Both the position numbers and the translations under genes were made by a program. The notes under the pieces were generated by a model. That model did not search any database. It saw nothing but the letters and a program-made list of their open reading frames with translations, and was not told the DNA's origin. A stretch of DNA of 64,000 nucleotides from positions 10,540,001 to 10,604,000 of the forward strand of contig JBHGNT010000001.1 of the NCBI GenBank assembly GCA_043228905.1, given 5' to 3'. Positions 44,817 through 58,353 of the stretch are shown here, one piece after another. The stretch is from Azolla caroliniana. Lineage: Eukaryota > Polypodiophyta. Within the stretch, counting starts at the first letter, position 1. Each line of letters starts with the position of its first letter.

Positions 44817-47048
44817 TCACTTGATAGGTACGAGAGGTAAGTCTCCTCCAAAAATATCAGGGAGTTGTGACTCATCTATATCCTTTGACAGCTTGGATTT
44901 CAGTAGTTTATCTTCGACAAACTCAATCTGAAACACAAAGAAAATAATAAAATGAAGAAAACAAGAACCAATTCCCTACAATGTTTTGATACATTGACTA
45001 AACAACCAAGTAATTTTTGAGAGTATTCTAATAATCCTTTAAGACATCCTGGTATGCTTAAAGTATGTTTTGAAGTTTTCCATGTATATGGTGAAATTAC
45101 CTTTTGTTTTACAACTGGATCAATGAATGGGTATATCATCTTCCAGAATCCCCAAAACAAGTAAGGGACATGAACAAGATAAAACTTTGTGAGCCGCTCT
45201 GGAAAATGATTCTAATCATTGATGGTGCACAGAGTCATCATTCGAAACAAACAAAAGAACACGTGTTAGTGTGATTCACACTTATTTGAAAATCACTTTC
45301 AACTTTAGTTGAAATCCAATGCACGAAAACCTCACCAAATATGAAGCCATGTTTGAAACCTCCACATATAATGAGATATTTTGTTAACAAATTAATCATT
45401 TGGTAAAATTTTAGACCTTTCGTTAAGTGAAAGGTTTTGGTTTAAACAAAAATCAACCATGACAAAGTAGGAGGTCATTTGGAAATATAGATAATGCATC
45501 ATAAAAAAACACATGTATATGATTCAACATCACATCGAATAATATACCTGCATTATTTCGAAGACTGCAAGAGTACCTTTTATATCAATATTCCGATAAC
45601 TCCACCCATTCAAATCAACTATCATAACAAACTTTTCCTGCCCTTCTGGGAGGCTGCATAATATAAATTGCACATTGAAGATTCTAGAAAATTCTGGCAT
45701 TTTCAATAGTTTAATATCATCTGTTGAAATTAATTAGGCTAATAGTATTGCTGACATTGTTTCTAACATCTCTCCAATACAAAATAACCTCATTAAATAG
45801 AGTTTCTTAGGAATATTTAATATTTGAGCTCTACTAAAAAAATAAGATCATTCTAATTATATCCCATGTGTCATGCTTGTGAAACTCTTCCAAAATGCAT
45901 TTCAAACTTTGTTTTATTTCTCAACTGACAGCTTGGGGGGTTTTCAAATACTTGGCTTGTTCTAGAAAAAATCCCTACCCTGATAAAGCTTTCTCCATTC
46001 CATAGACAACAAACCCTAGTGAGAAAGAAAAAAAAGAATCAGATATCAACACTACTAATATATTGCATTGGATATTTGCGATGAAGAAGACTATTACTCT
46101 CTAATTCCTCTAGATCACAGTCAGAACCATAGTGCCTGTTAGCTATGATCACTCCAATAGGACAACCCCTCTTATCTACACCTTGAAGGAATATCTTCTC
46201 TTTCTTCAATTCATTGTGGACATCGGATGGACGAATAAATCCCTCGGGCATGAATTCTCTCTTCCATTTGAGATGCTGAAGTAAGAATTTGTGAGCTTTC
46301 TCCACATTTAAAGATCGTGCACGCAAGAATCGGCGTAATGTAGCATCATCGATGCCCTGAAAATTAACAAAGAGCCAAAATTTGATGGCACGTTAGATGT
46401 TTAATACCTACCACAGATACGGCCACATGCTACAGGTATAGTTGTATCATAATATGATCAGATGATAAGTTCAGAACCACATGTTAGATCTACTTTATCA
46501 TATGAACATATGTGTGTTGAAATGCCTCTTGAAACATCATGTAACGTGTGTAACATTCATACATACGTTGGTATGTATCTTATACACGAGCATCTTTAGT
46601 AAAAGTTCCAAAGTCTTCTACATCTTTGGCTTTGTACCACTAGAACTTGAAAATCCTTTTGCCACTTTCTTTTGGCAACCTGGTTCTATCCTGTGGCTCT
46701 ATGGAAAATATGGGCTATTCGTGATCGGCAGCATTTTGGGCGATCTGCTTCTGATCCGCATATCTGTTATTCAATCAGTTCTGATCACAATCCCTTTTTG
46801 ACTTTATGTTCCTTGCGGCAACAATGGCGGGCGAGCACATACATACTCTCAGATCTTTTCACCTGACAATGATGTGTGTATAGATAATGAATGCAACAAA
46901 ACAAAGAAGAAGGTGGGAATGAATCTTCTCTAATTACCTCATATTCCGATTCCGGAAGAAGACGAGATCGCAATGACAGAATGGCACGACGTTCTTCTTC
47001 TGCTTGCTCATATTCAAGAGAACTAATCCTGGTTTCCTGTTCTGCCAT
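44817..47048 (-). CDS. Sec14-like CRAL-TRIO phospholipid-transfer protein (copy B)
   Basis: Six exons on the minus strand: 46938-47048, 46098-46356, 45988-46024 (ends approximate by a few bases), 45548-45653, 45101-45211 and 44817-44927. They sum to 735 nt (244 residues). Exons 2-6 have exactly the lengths found in copy A (259, 37, 106, 111 and 111 nt) and the same intron phases. Exon 1 differs entirely ('MAEQETRISSLEYEQAEEER'), so the N-termini have diverged or been exchanged. The core is intact: 'DDATLRRFLRARSLNVEKAH', 'VVYGMEKALS', 'EKFVMIVDLNGWSYRNIDI', 'NHFPERLTKFYLVHVPYLFW', 'IDESQLPDIFGGDLPL'. It has the same family role as copy A. The two genes probably arose by tandem duplication and are both likely functional. 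Confidence 0.92.
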
Positions 47049-47380
47049 CAGTGATCACAAATTGTGTTTTTTGTTTTGATCTCGAATAATGATGAATTGT
47101 GTTTTTTGTTTTGATCTCTGTTTTTTTTCCCAAAAATTGTTTTGATCTTCTTATGATGAAAATGTGGGTTTGTCCAGCCAGATCATATTATATTAAAAAC
47201 ATCGTATTATGATTAATGCAATGTGGATTTCTTATATCATATTGTGATGCATCTTGATTCTTATGTTGAAATGTGATATTGTTTAGACCATATTATGATG
47301 CAATATGGTTTTTTTGAAATAAATATTGGATCCATTGACTGACATAAGATTGGGAATAGAGATGAGATGTATGTTCAGAA

Positions 47381-47782
47381 ATTCAACAATGGGCACGGTT
47401 TCGGCTCGAACCGAACCGAACCGTTAAGCCATGGCTAACGGTTTATTGGTTCAAAGATAAATAAACCATTTGGTTTGGTTTCGAATATTATGATCCGGTT
47501 TGGTTTCAGTTCGGTTCGGTTTTGAATTTCATGGTTTAGCAGTTTCGCCTTATGTCGTTTGGTTTAAAGGTTTAAAAGTTTTGAAGGTTTATAGGTTTAT
47601 CAGTTTATAGGTTTGGGTTGGTTTTGATTTATGATAAACCGATTTGGTTTGGTTCTAAATTTTTCATAAACGGTTTGGTTTAAATGGCTTCATAAATTTT
47701 AAACAATTTGGTTTGGTTTTTAATATAAATATTTGGTTTGGTTTGGTTTCAAGGCCAAGAAACCGAACCGTGCCCATTGCTA
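47381..47782 (+). mobile_element. Non-autonomous TIR element 1 (GGTTTGG-rich)
   Basis: The left end 'CAATGGGCACGGTTTCGG' and right end 'CCGAACCGTGCCCATTGCTA' form inverted termini. The interior is full of GGTTTGG/AACCGAACC words. Flanks GTTCAGAA (47373-47380) and GTTCAGAT (47783-47790) match at 7 of 8 bases, a plausible decayed 8-bp target duplication. No coding capacity. Confidence 0.75.
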
Positions 47783-47937
47783 GTTCAGATCATGTTATGA
47801 TGGAATGTGTGTTTTTGTTTCGATAATATATTATATTGAATCATTTTTGTGCACTTCGATATTATTATGTTGCTAGAATGTCGTATATTTCTATATAGTG
47901 AATGTGGTTTGTTTAGATAATATGTTGAATATGGTAT

Positions 47938-48434
47938 TAGCAATGGGCACGGTTCGGTTCGGTTTCAAGGCAAAGAAAACAAACCAAACCGTTTATGAAC
48001 TCTCAGTATTTAAACCAAACCATTTAAGAAAAAGTTAAAACCAAACCGTTTAGGGAAAAGTTAAAACCAAACCGAACCATTTAATAAAAAATTTTAACCC
48101 AACCACTTAAGTCAAACTAGTTAAACATCTAAAGAAACAAAAATACATTAAATTAAATCAACATTTAAGTTAAATTTATTAAATCAATTAAAAACCATTA
48201 ATTAAACCATTACATCAATAAACTATTAAGGTAAAAAAAAAGGTTAACCAAAAACCCTATAAACCTTTAAACCAAACTTGTAAACCTATAAATCAAACCA
48301 AACCAAACCAAAACCAAACCGTTTATCGAGAATCCAAACCAAACCAAACCATTAAATTTTTTTTGAACCAATAAACTGTTAAACCATGGCTTAACGGTTC
48401 GGTTCGGTTTGAGCCGAAACCGTGCCCATTGCTA
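47938..48434 (-). mobile_element. Non-autonomous hAT-like TIR element 2 with exact 8-bp target duplication
   Basis: It begins 'TAGCAATGGGCACGG' and ends in 'CCGTGCCCATTGCTA', a perfect 15-base terminal inverted repeat. Both sides carry TATGGTAT (47930-47937 and 48435-48442). An 8-bp target duplication and TAG...CTA ends are typical of hAT transposons. Subterminal 'CATGGCTTAACGG' matches the reverse complement of element 1, so this copy lies inverted to it. It encodes no transposase and is about 497 bp long. Confidence 0.85.
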
Positions 48435-48442
48435 TATGGTAT

Positions 48443-50271
48443 GTCAGAGATAGGGATAAAGTCATACTATGTATGGCCAAGTTAAATATGCTAAATGTTG
48501 TAATTTCTTGTGCTTATGATGATGCCCTTAAGAGTATAGGGCAATTGTATCACCATTGCATAAGCATGTTAGATGCCAATTGAATATAGATAGCGTTTTA
48601 TCAAATTACTCCCCAAGGAACATTGGGAGTCGAGCAAGAATATCCACTCTCTCCCACACTCTTTAGTCTATGCATCAATTAACTAAAAGAAATAGTAAGA
48701 AAACCTACTAAAGAAGAAAGAATTTGCATGTGAATCAACCCTTCTTTTGTTGTTTGGGATTGTCTTTATTGAAGATAAAACTTCTCAAATCCACCCTATT
48801 GAAGAACAAATGAAATACAACTCCATAATATTTTGGAGGGGAGCTACTCTCAAACCTTCTTACATCAAACAATATTTGTAGTATTTAAATGTAAGAATCT
48901 AAAAAATAAGTTCAAGGACTCTCATCAATTTCGAGCTTACACTTGTAAATAACAATTGTCTATCACATTGATCATTCCTAAATTCCATAAACCTTGAGCA
49001 ATGTCCATCTTGTTCGGATGCATAAGAAAGGATCTAGTTTAAGAACAAATGCTAATTTTAGAATTTTCCTACGCATTGCTAATAGGTCCATCAACATAAA
49101 TGTTTGTGAGCACTCAAGTAACATGCTACAATCCTAGATTGCAATCTTTCCAATCAGTAAGCACATGTTTAATGTTTTCACCTTTTATAGAATATTATAA
49201 AAGTTTCTTCTTAGAGTAATGAATTATAGATAATAGTTGGCATACATGATCTTACATTGAGGCACAAAGAGTGGTTTATATTGGTTGGTTACACATGGAT
49301 TTCAAAATATGATACATGAAACTCATCTAGATACTAAATAATGTGCACAAACACAACTTGCAATGTCATACGGATCAATGAATCTTTAGTTAGTTCTCAC
49401 TAAAATTGAGCCCTCTGGGATCAAGCAATTTTATAAGGAGCAACTCCTAGCAACATCTTGTGACATTCAGCGATTTTCTAGTGCGCTTTTTTAAATTGAA
49501 CAATAAAAAATTCAAAACTACCATAATGCTTTATTAAATCTGCTGTGGTCCAAACACAATTTCCCTGCTATGGTTCAAGTAAGTTCCAAAAAAAGCAATG
49601 TATTGGTTTTTTTGGCACTTTTGGATGGATTCTTTTTCTTTATCGCACTTTTGGATTGCTTTTTTCTTTTTTCAATGTATGACTTTTCCTGATTTGCCTC
49701 TCTTCAATGGTAGCTTAATTTCTAATTGCTTTCTAGTAGTTTAACTACATCAGAAGATACTTCCAGCAAACAAAAGAAAATTATAAGAGACAGTGAGTTA
49801 TCACAATGTGGGAATCAAAAATACTATGCGCATGCCTTCCGGCCGGTGGGAATATTCTGAAAACGACAGGTGTTTCCATTCAGTAAATAACATGTTTACA
49901 CAACCTCATTTGTAACGCCCAATCTAGACAAGTTCTGTGCCCTTCCATTTTGTCAATTGCTTAGCATAATTTGCAATCATAATTCTCAAGTACGTTCACC
50001 TACAATTGCTTGTGTTTATGGATATTTAAAGAATGTTATACATTTGAATGCAATGTCTGCAACATGGACATCATGTATATATATACATTCCACTAATCTT
50101 CTTTAGTATGCATCAACCAGCTCCATGTTAAGCCGGATAGCAAAATTCTCAAAAACAATTTGGTTCTTTCATTGGTGGATTCTCTAATTACAAGGGGCTG
50201 TATTCATAAGAAACTTGATCCAGCTCAAATTTGTTGGGGTATTGTACCAATCCAACCAGAGAATCTCATGT
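48443..50271. other. Intergenic, no gene seen
   Basis: AT-rich DNA without open frames above the noise. Nothing recognisable lies between the TIR elements and the 3' end of FANCL. Confidence 0.55.
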
Positions 50272-53200
50272 TCATGTACCTGATTTCACTGCTATAGGAT
50301 GAGAGCAGTAAGGGCAGTTCCCAAAGAGCACATCGAAAGATCTATAAAAAGAAGAAAAAGAGGATTGTATCAATCTAATACTAAGATGTATATACAAATA
50401 GAAAAGGAAGGGCAGCTGTTAACTGTCTGGTGGTGGTGATGGACCGCAGCCACTCAACAAGACAGTTGGTATGGAATGGTCGCCCACAATTTCCATTATC
50501 ACAAACTCGATCTGGTATGCTGCCTTCTTTACAAGCATCTTTGCTTCTTCCATCATCTAAATCAAACATCAACCGGACTACATCAAGCTCAACTCTTTTC
50601 CCTATGCAATTCTGAAAATAGAACACTTGGATAATTACCATCGAACAAACGGAAACCATAACATATTCCACAATTACCACTGATGTCATCTTCAGTGTTT
50701 TCCTCGCATAATGGAAACACTATCTCCAATACTTCTACAAGGTTTTCTGTTAAGAATTGAGCTTTATTCCTGACTTTGAAAGTAAAATTCTTAAGTCAAT
50801 AATAAGAACATTCCTGCATATTTTTAGAACCTTGCATTTTACAAACTCAAATAATCAACAGAAGGTTCACATATAGTGTTTCACGGATTTAGCAATACCA
50901 ACAGAAATTTCTTTTTTCCTGAGCCAGTTCATGCACTCAGAGAAATAAAAAGCGAAAAAACAAAGAGATGCTACATAAACATTCATCCAACAAAACAATA
51001 TAAGAGGTACTTGGAAAAGAATAGTCATAAATGATTTTGTGACTTTTAATTGAAAAGGAACAGTCAATCAATGACTTCGTGATATATGTTGGAAGGAACA
51101 TAATCAGAAATGACATTATGAGTTTAGTTGAAACAGAACCCTAAAGCTCTCAAGGAATGCCAACTATGAAGCTGTCATGACCTAAATGATAAGGAAGTTC
51201 ATGCATAGAATTTGAACTCCCAGAAACAGAATCCCAACAAATGTAATAATCATTTGAATAAAGGAAGTAAAAATTGGGATACACCCATGATTAGCCTAAA
51301 CTTGGTCTTGAAATAGATATGCATGGATCTAACCATAAGAGAGAATGTTTCTGAAGAGCGAAGCTGTCCATGTACTCAAAGTAATATTAAAATATTTCGC
51401 TGAAAATTTTGGGTGGAGTAAATCTATTTAATCACAATAAAGGATGGATTATAACCAGTCATGAATATGAAGCTGAGAAGTCATTGGATCCCATGACCAA
51501 ACAATAACTAGCTCAGACCACTTTATTTTGCCAAACCTGTGAAAAGGTTACCTACCATCACAAAAATACTGTACGAGTTTCTACATGATAGTAGGCTGCT
51601 CTCTCTCCGTACACCAATCCTTTTTTTTAACAGAGATAGATTATTAACATCCTAAGGAAACCAAAGATTATCTACAGTTGAGCACATGGCACAGATCAGA
51701 TTCAGTTCTCTCAATCCTATAGAGAGATGAAAAATCAAGCCATGAGGCACCAGAAAACCTAAACTAATAAATGAAGGGACACAAAAGTGATTGACAACCA
51801 CTTCGGAATCCCATGGATACTCATCAATCTATGGGTCATAGTGGAGTGTCCATGGATGCATACTGTGTAGAATCTAGTGGATGTGCTCTTTATCTAGGTG
51901 GAAAGGGCATGAACAGTCGAGGATCGGTACTCTCGTGCCTGGCTCTCTTCATATAGATGGGAGTGAAAGGACATGCATGGTACACAGCTGCAATGGATCA
52001 TAGATTATTCAGCAGATTTGTCCTTGGATTGAAGATCAAAAGTCAAAGAAAGATAGCCTCGAGGAAATAATAATCCTAAGTAAAGAACCACAATATAAGT
52101 TGTTAATCAGCTCTGGTCAAGCAAATGAGCTTGCAGATAGAGCTCACGTTTGAATAAAATGCTACAAACCAAGAAAATTTACATAAATTGTCCCATTTAT
52201 TAGCCAATGCAATTGTACAACCTCTATATAATGCAATTTTGTAGAACTCTCATATAGATTGTGTACACATTATGGAATGAGGTTAAATGGAGTTAGAATT
52301 GCAGAAGAAAGAATGTACAACTAATCCAAAATAAGCCTACATTACCATTTGTGAATGTTGTTGCCTAGCTTTTTCCGGATAGGTCCTATGGTCATGTCAG
52401 AGCCAAAGAAACGACACCTATATGAGAACATCATATAAATTTATCAGGTGAAAGATTTCATTTCTTTACTTTTTTCTGAAAGGAATATGAGATTGTACTA
52501 AACTTACTCCGGAATTGAATAAGGTGACAACGGATTCACAGTTACTGAAAGAGAACAATGGTTGCCTACAAATATCCCCTACATTGCAGTTACTATTCAT
52601 CGTCCAAAATTGACGGCAGTTCAAAACTTTCAAGTTAAAAGGCTTCAGGCCACTATTATATATTGATAGCGCTGATTTTACTTAAACTGAAGTAAAATTA
52701 TCTGTTTACTTACCAATAGCAATACGGCGAAATGTATTTGAGCGTGATGGATTTTCAGGTTCCATAATCCAGAACTTCTTGTCTATATCGTCCATCACTG
52801 CCCAGAAGTCTTGATACCGTCCGATTGCCTGTTAGCCAGCAACATTTGATGATCCAAAAATACATAAAAAGACACGGGTAAACTGAGGCAATGTGGTTTC
52901 CCTTCCAATCATACCTCTTCATATTGCTGTAATATTGTCCTAATATTTGCATCTTTGTGCCAGTTAAATTCCAGTGTACAAGGGAGGTCCTGTTATTAGG
53001 CAACAGAGATTATCATTGAAAACCAGAATATACAAAGCATAAACTGTCTCGATAGGTACCGTAAATGTTTTGTCTTTAAAAGACATGGAATTGGAACAAT
53101 AAGTGCATCTTGTTAGGTTTAACTTCAGTTAAGATAACAAATGGAGATCTGACATTTCTTGACAGCAATAATTTATACACCGTGAAAGAAGATGCATAAA

Positions 53201-56200
53201 AGGGCATGTGAGGCCTTCTACATAGCTTTCACAACCCAAGATTGACCAGGCATATTTTCTCACTCGCCATTCCTGATAGAATCTCTCCACCAAGACAAAT
53301 CTGGTTCAGTTTTTTCTGCAGCCAGGAATAATTGATTATCCAAGGAAGAACCTTTATTTATGGAAATCAATTGCAGCCTACAGGTTAGTTGATGAGGCAT
53401 CAAATCAGATCTGCATATGGCGCATGAGGCCTTCTACATAGAGATCTGCTTTGAGGAAGTAAATTTTGTATCTCTATGCATTGATTTCATGTTTGAAATA
53501 ACTTCCATATCTATCAAACACGATAAATTTCCATAGGTTTCCTGAGATCTACATCCAGTTTCCATCTTTACCAACTTCTAGACATGAATTACTTGTGTTT
53601 AGCGCATCATTTCCTCTCATTACTTCAGCCAACTCACATCAAAGATACTTAGAAAAATTCTATAAGCTACCTAGATAATCCTCCAGAAGAAGGTAATGAG
53701 ATGATCCAAGCTCATTTATACTACCTGCAGCTCATTAGATTTTCCTTTTAACTTACTTTTCTGTCAATGATATACAAAATTTGGTCCGATGCCCGAATGG
53801 TTCAAATCCACCATCTTTTATAAGACAGCCACTCTTGCAAAATATAATAGTGATAAAAAAAAAATTGTAGTCCCATTAAAGATTACATGCAGACATCCAG
53901 ATTTGGCTTTTACTATATTGTCCCTCTCATCTTTTACCATGCAAGATGTGGACAAATTTCTCTTTCTAGCTTGTGTGTGCATATCCCCCAGCTCAAATCA
54001 ACCTTCTTGTACATTAACATAAGTAAGAAGTTGCATGGGAAATAGGGAAATTTATATGCAAGTTCAGAATCATGGTTGCTAGAAGGTAGTGATGAGAGAC
54101 TTTCTAAAAGAAGAACGTCTGACCATTTACAAATGTGGCATTCATTTGAACAGAAGCCCATACAATGTACAAATTGTGGTGAACATTTAATAGTATTTGA
54201 GTATTACAAGAAGACTAAAGATTATGTACTGCAACTTGAATTTTTTCTTATTAAAATAAAATACTCACAGCAGATGCCACAGGAGGTAGATCGGGGTAAT
54301 TGATTGGTAGTGAAACTTGCACAATATGCTCTCGACTAGCCTTATCACTAGATAATTAATAAAAGAAAATTGATGTTCACCTACTAAGTTGGTTAGCGCA
54401 CATAAAGCAAAATAACTTTGTCTTTAGAAACTGTAGCAATGAAAAAAGTTATGAAAGGAATCTGTTTACAGAAGAAGCATTACAAAATTCGAAAACTGAT
54501 TTCCATAAGATCAGATCCAACATGAGCAAGATTATTCCAACCAACGGAATCTATCTGTATGCAAAAACAAACACATTTAGCCACGTGTACCCTCTTTCTT
54601 AGAAACCATCCTGATTGCATGTGTCCATCGTTTGTCAATATAAGCCAATTCCTTTACCTCTGCTAGAATTATTTTGTAATACTTTGCAGGTGGTAAAACG
54701 GCATTCGTGCTGGACACACCAATGTTCTCCTGAGCAGATTCTCAAAAAATTAATGGAAAGATGCCTCACTAAAATATCATGATCTTAAAACTTCAAGTGA
54801 GCTTAGAATAACTTCTAGAAACACCACAGCGCAGACTTACAAGAATATCCTTTAGCTCAAGAATAAAGGATGGCAAATCTGTACTCTCATTAAGACGCTG
54901 CCAAAGCAAATTAGAATTCATGGAAAATTAAAAAACTGTGAACATCATCCTCAACACCAAATTTCAGGTTCTTGCACTTCAATTCAAGGATATACAACTT
55001 TTGAAGAATAATATTAAGATGGACTGAATAATGTAGTATGTCCACATGCAAATTTTTGCATTCTTTCATAAATAATTGCTACCATTACGTGTTCATGTTG
55101 CACCATTCTTTCTGTTTTGCCATATTTTTTATAGACTATAGAAAAAGGCTCACACTTAGTGTGCTAGTCCTTGTCACCTCTATAACAAACTATGAGTATC
55201 AGTATGTTGTCTTGCTCCATGATGCATGATGGAATGGCAACCGATAAGCATCACCACAATACATAATTTTAGCAGGACTGAAACATGAACCTTGATCCTA
55301 TGATGCAAGATGGGATGGCTACCTATGGCACTGTACTGAACATAAATCGTATGAAGTGTTTCGGTCTTTCTTGCATTTGTTTCCAGTTTTCTTTTTCAGC
55401 CCAAATTTCATTTATTGCATTCTACCTTTCCCTCGTCCTGCTGCTCTTCCTGCTTTTGCTACTCATGTCACCGCTGATTTCACTGCCTTTTTTCCCCTTT
55501 CCATCAATTCTCTATCTCTCTGTATCCTCCCATAAATGATACCCTCATCCCACTCAATGTAGGTACATTCCTACAAATGGTTCCTTTCTTCTATTCAATG
55601 TACATATACTACTGTGAATGATAGCCTCCTCATATTCTACTATATGTACTCATACAAATGCTACCTTTCTACTCACTGTTCAATCTATTTGTCCTCCGTT
55701 TAATGATACATTATGAATTACAATAATGCATAAGAAAAGAAGGTTAAAAACCCGATTAATCAAATCACATGCTGGTTACATATTTATTTGCAATACATAA
55801 ACATGAAAGATGATTTGCACTAATATCATTGAGAAAAACATTTTTATTTTTACTCACCAGCTGAAGGAGAGCTTCAAATCCGAGAAGCAATCTTCTGATT
55901 TCAATGTCACACTTTATCTTCACATCCTTGAGACACGATTTACCCCCCAATGCTGAAGGAGAAGGTACATTGAAAAAACTGAAAGGAACCTCCTTCCCCT
56001 GCGTTGAAAATATGGAGAGAGAACATGCCATTTTACTCCAAAATCACATCAAGGAAGATGAAAGCAAATGATGAGAGAGATAGAGAGAAAATGCAGGAGT
56101 AAGAAAAACAAAAAACTATCATACGTTTGGTTCCAGGGAAAAAAGATAACAAAGAACGCAGGAAAGAGGAAGAGCAAGATTTCCTTTGTTGATATGAAAC

Positions 56201-56670
56201 GGGCGATTTTATTCAACAATGTATAGAGAATGATGGGAAAACAAAAGAATAGCTGCTAATAAAATAAATCAATTCAGGGAAGAGGAAAGACAATGGGAGA
56301 AAACAAAATTACCTTCCCATGATTCCCATGAGTACAAAAAATAGAATAAATCAGCAGAGGAGGGAACACGGCCCAGAAAAACCCAATTATTTATGCAAAA
56401 GCAAACTAAAAGAACAAATTGCAGGAAAGAAAAGCCTTCCCTGTGTACAAAATTAGAATTAAGTTTTTTTTTGTTTTTTTAAAGACAATGGGGTAATTCG
56501 CTCCGAAGTGATAAGAAAATGAATGGGCCAAAAGGATAAAAAAAAAAAATTGAGGAAGAGAAGGGAGAAGAAGAAGAAGTGGCAGATATAGATAGTGATT
56601 TAACCTGTACTGAGAGGATTGTGAAGAAGGAGGTGAGATCTTCATCGAGAGGCAGCAGCAGCAGAGCCAT
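50272..56670 (-). CDS. FANCL: FANCL, E3 ubiquitin ligase of the Fanconi anaemia DNA-repair pathway
   Basis: Twelve exons on minus: 56605-56670, 55858-55998, 54841-54897, 54607-54729, 54269-54340, 52915-52989, 52714-52828, 52508-52565, 52346-52417, 50639-50769, 50424-50556 and 50272-50341. They sum to 1113 nt (370 residues; human FANCL is 375). The N-terminal ELF-like part has 'MALLLLPLDED', 'GKEVPFSFFNV' and 'STDLPSFILELKDIL'. The UBC-RWD-like centre has 'SREHIVQVSLPINYPDLPP', 'DFWAVMDDIDKKFWIMEPEN' and 'LGNNIHKW'. The C-terminal RING-like domain (about 293-362) has 'CGICYG', 'VCDNGNCGRPFHTNCLVEWL' and 'GNCPYCSHPI'. FANCL monoubiquitinates FANCD2 during crosslink repair. The weak point is the exon 4/5 border (ATG/GTTTCT with an AAG acceptor). 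An in-frame Met at 56709 is an alternative start, but an acceptor-like TTGCAG lies between the two. Confidence 0.93.
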
Positions 56671-56759
56671 GAAGGAAAAAACCTCTGCCTCTGCAATGAA
56701 CATATACATACATACATAACATATCTATGGTTGGGCTGAGTTGCCATATTTCCAAACAT

Positions 56760-56840
56760 TCATTCTATCTTAGTCATTCTGGCCCCGCCCGGCCCCGCCC
56801 AACCTTCCATTCAGACCGATTCGATTCGGGCCGCCCATAT
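56760..56840. promoter_or_regulatory. GC-rich promoter island upstream of FANCL
   Basis: 'GGCCCCGCCC' occurs twice in a row, followed by 'GATTCGATTCGGGCCGCCC', in otherwise AT-rich DNA about 100-160 bp upstream of the FANCL start. The repeated CCCGCCC words resemble the islands upstream of the BTB and DeSI genes. A promoter role is inferred from position and composition. Confidence 0.45.
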
Positions 56841-58353
56841 CGACACACATTAATTCCAACACTTCACTACCATGCGCACATATACATACTAACACAATCG
56901 TGGGTACGAACATTAGTATAAACCATATATGTTGGAAATTCGTTGAATTGCAATCAGTTGTTTTCCGAATCCCTAGTTTGTAAAACCTTAAACATCAAGT
57001 GCAAAAAATCGAGGCGAGTTTGGAAAAGAAAAAGAAGAGGCAAGTGCACCGAATTTTGAACTCTCTTGACTAGATTAGAACCCATAATCGATTCCTGAAT
57101 GAAACTCCGAGTTCATCCTTTGATGTTAACTCTTCGTATCATTGCAAAGCAAAAATGTTGGATCTCCAACCACCAGCAAGGAATGTGAGTTGGGTTTAGA
57201 CCATTGCAAGACAAGTTAGTTTTACACCCACTAATGAGTGATGCCGCAATAGTATTTCAACTTAGTACAAAAGAAACCATTGATTCATATAATTGGTTAT
57301 CGCACTTGGTCGAAAAGCTAGTGGCATTAAGCTACCATTCCAAGATATCATGATTGAATGCCTCTAAGTTAGAATCTTACACTATGAGTGTCACTCCCTA
57401 CCCCCCCAATTGTTATCTAGCTTATAATCAAGACACATGTGCATCCCTATGTATCGAGAATCTCCCTTGCTACGATATTAGTGTCGCCCACCAATATCCT
57501 CATGTTTCATCACGTTGGTTGAGAATCATTTGCATGTGTACTAAAAACACAAATTTTAGATGTTACATCTATCTTAGACCTTTTGTCTTTCAGGTACATG
57601 CACAAAACATTAAGTAAACACGTGTAAATGATCATTATGCATTTGGGGCTATGAATGGAAAAAACAATGGTCAAAGAAAAAGAGAGACATTGACTCTTCG
57701 ATGAAGAAAAAAGGTGAGTTGCACAATTGATCTTTCCTCTAATGACACTTGAGAGGGATGCATCAGGTTTTGAGGTGGGTGATCAAGTTCTTTTCAAATG
57801 TTTTACAAAAGGCTCCATTCAAAGTTGCCCCTATTTCATAGGCTAACAAGATATCATAAAAGAATGGCACCAAGGGACTGAAGTTTTGAACAAAGTTCTT
57901 TAAATATGTTTGTCAAAAGCACAGTTTCTAGTCCAACAATTCAAGAAACTTATAATGTTCATTATCTCCAAATCTGCCTGATAAACAAACATCCTGAGGT
58001 CGCATTGTTTGCAAGAATGAGGGGGTTCAAATATGATCCTCAAATCTCACAGATAATACTATAGGATATAATGAGCATATGACTGCTTATGAATTCGATA
58101 CATAGCTTTCATTTAATTCCATTCCACATTTGCTGCTCTTATATAAACATGGAGCTGATGTTTCATCAAAATGCATCAAGCAAATTGTTTACAGAATACT
58201 CACAAAACATGCGATTATATCCCAAAATCTGGAAGACAATATGTGGTATTAAGATGTGGAATCACTTGTTTGGTAAAATATCATCAGAATGTTTTGCTCC
58301 ATGCAACAGTGGCATTTCAGTTATGATGGAATGACCCATACATATATATATAT

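Noticed and set aside
54841-54897. A separate gene in the FANCL introns (short plus-strand frames at 53.8-55.5 kb)
   Set aside because: These frames are low-complexity or hydrophobic, lack domains, and lie within introns of a complete gene.
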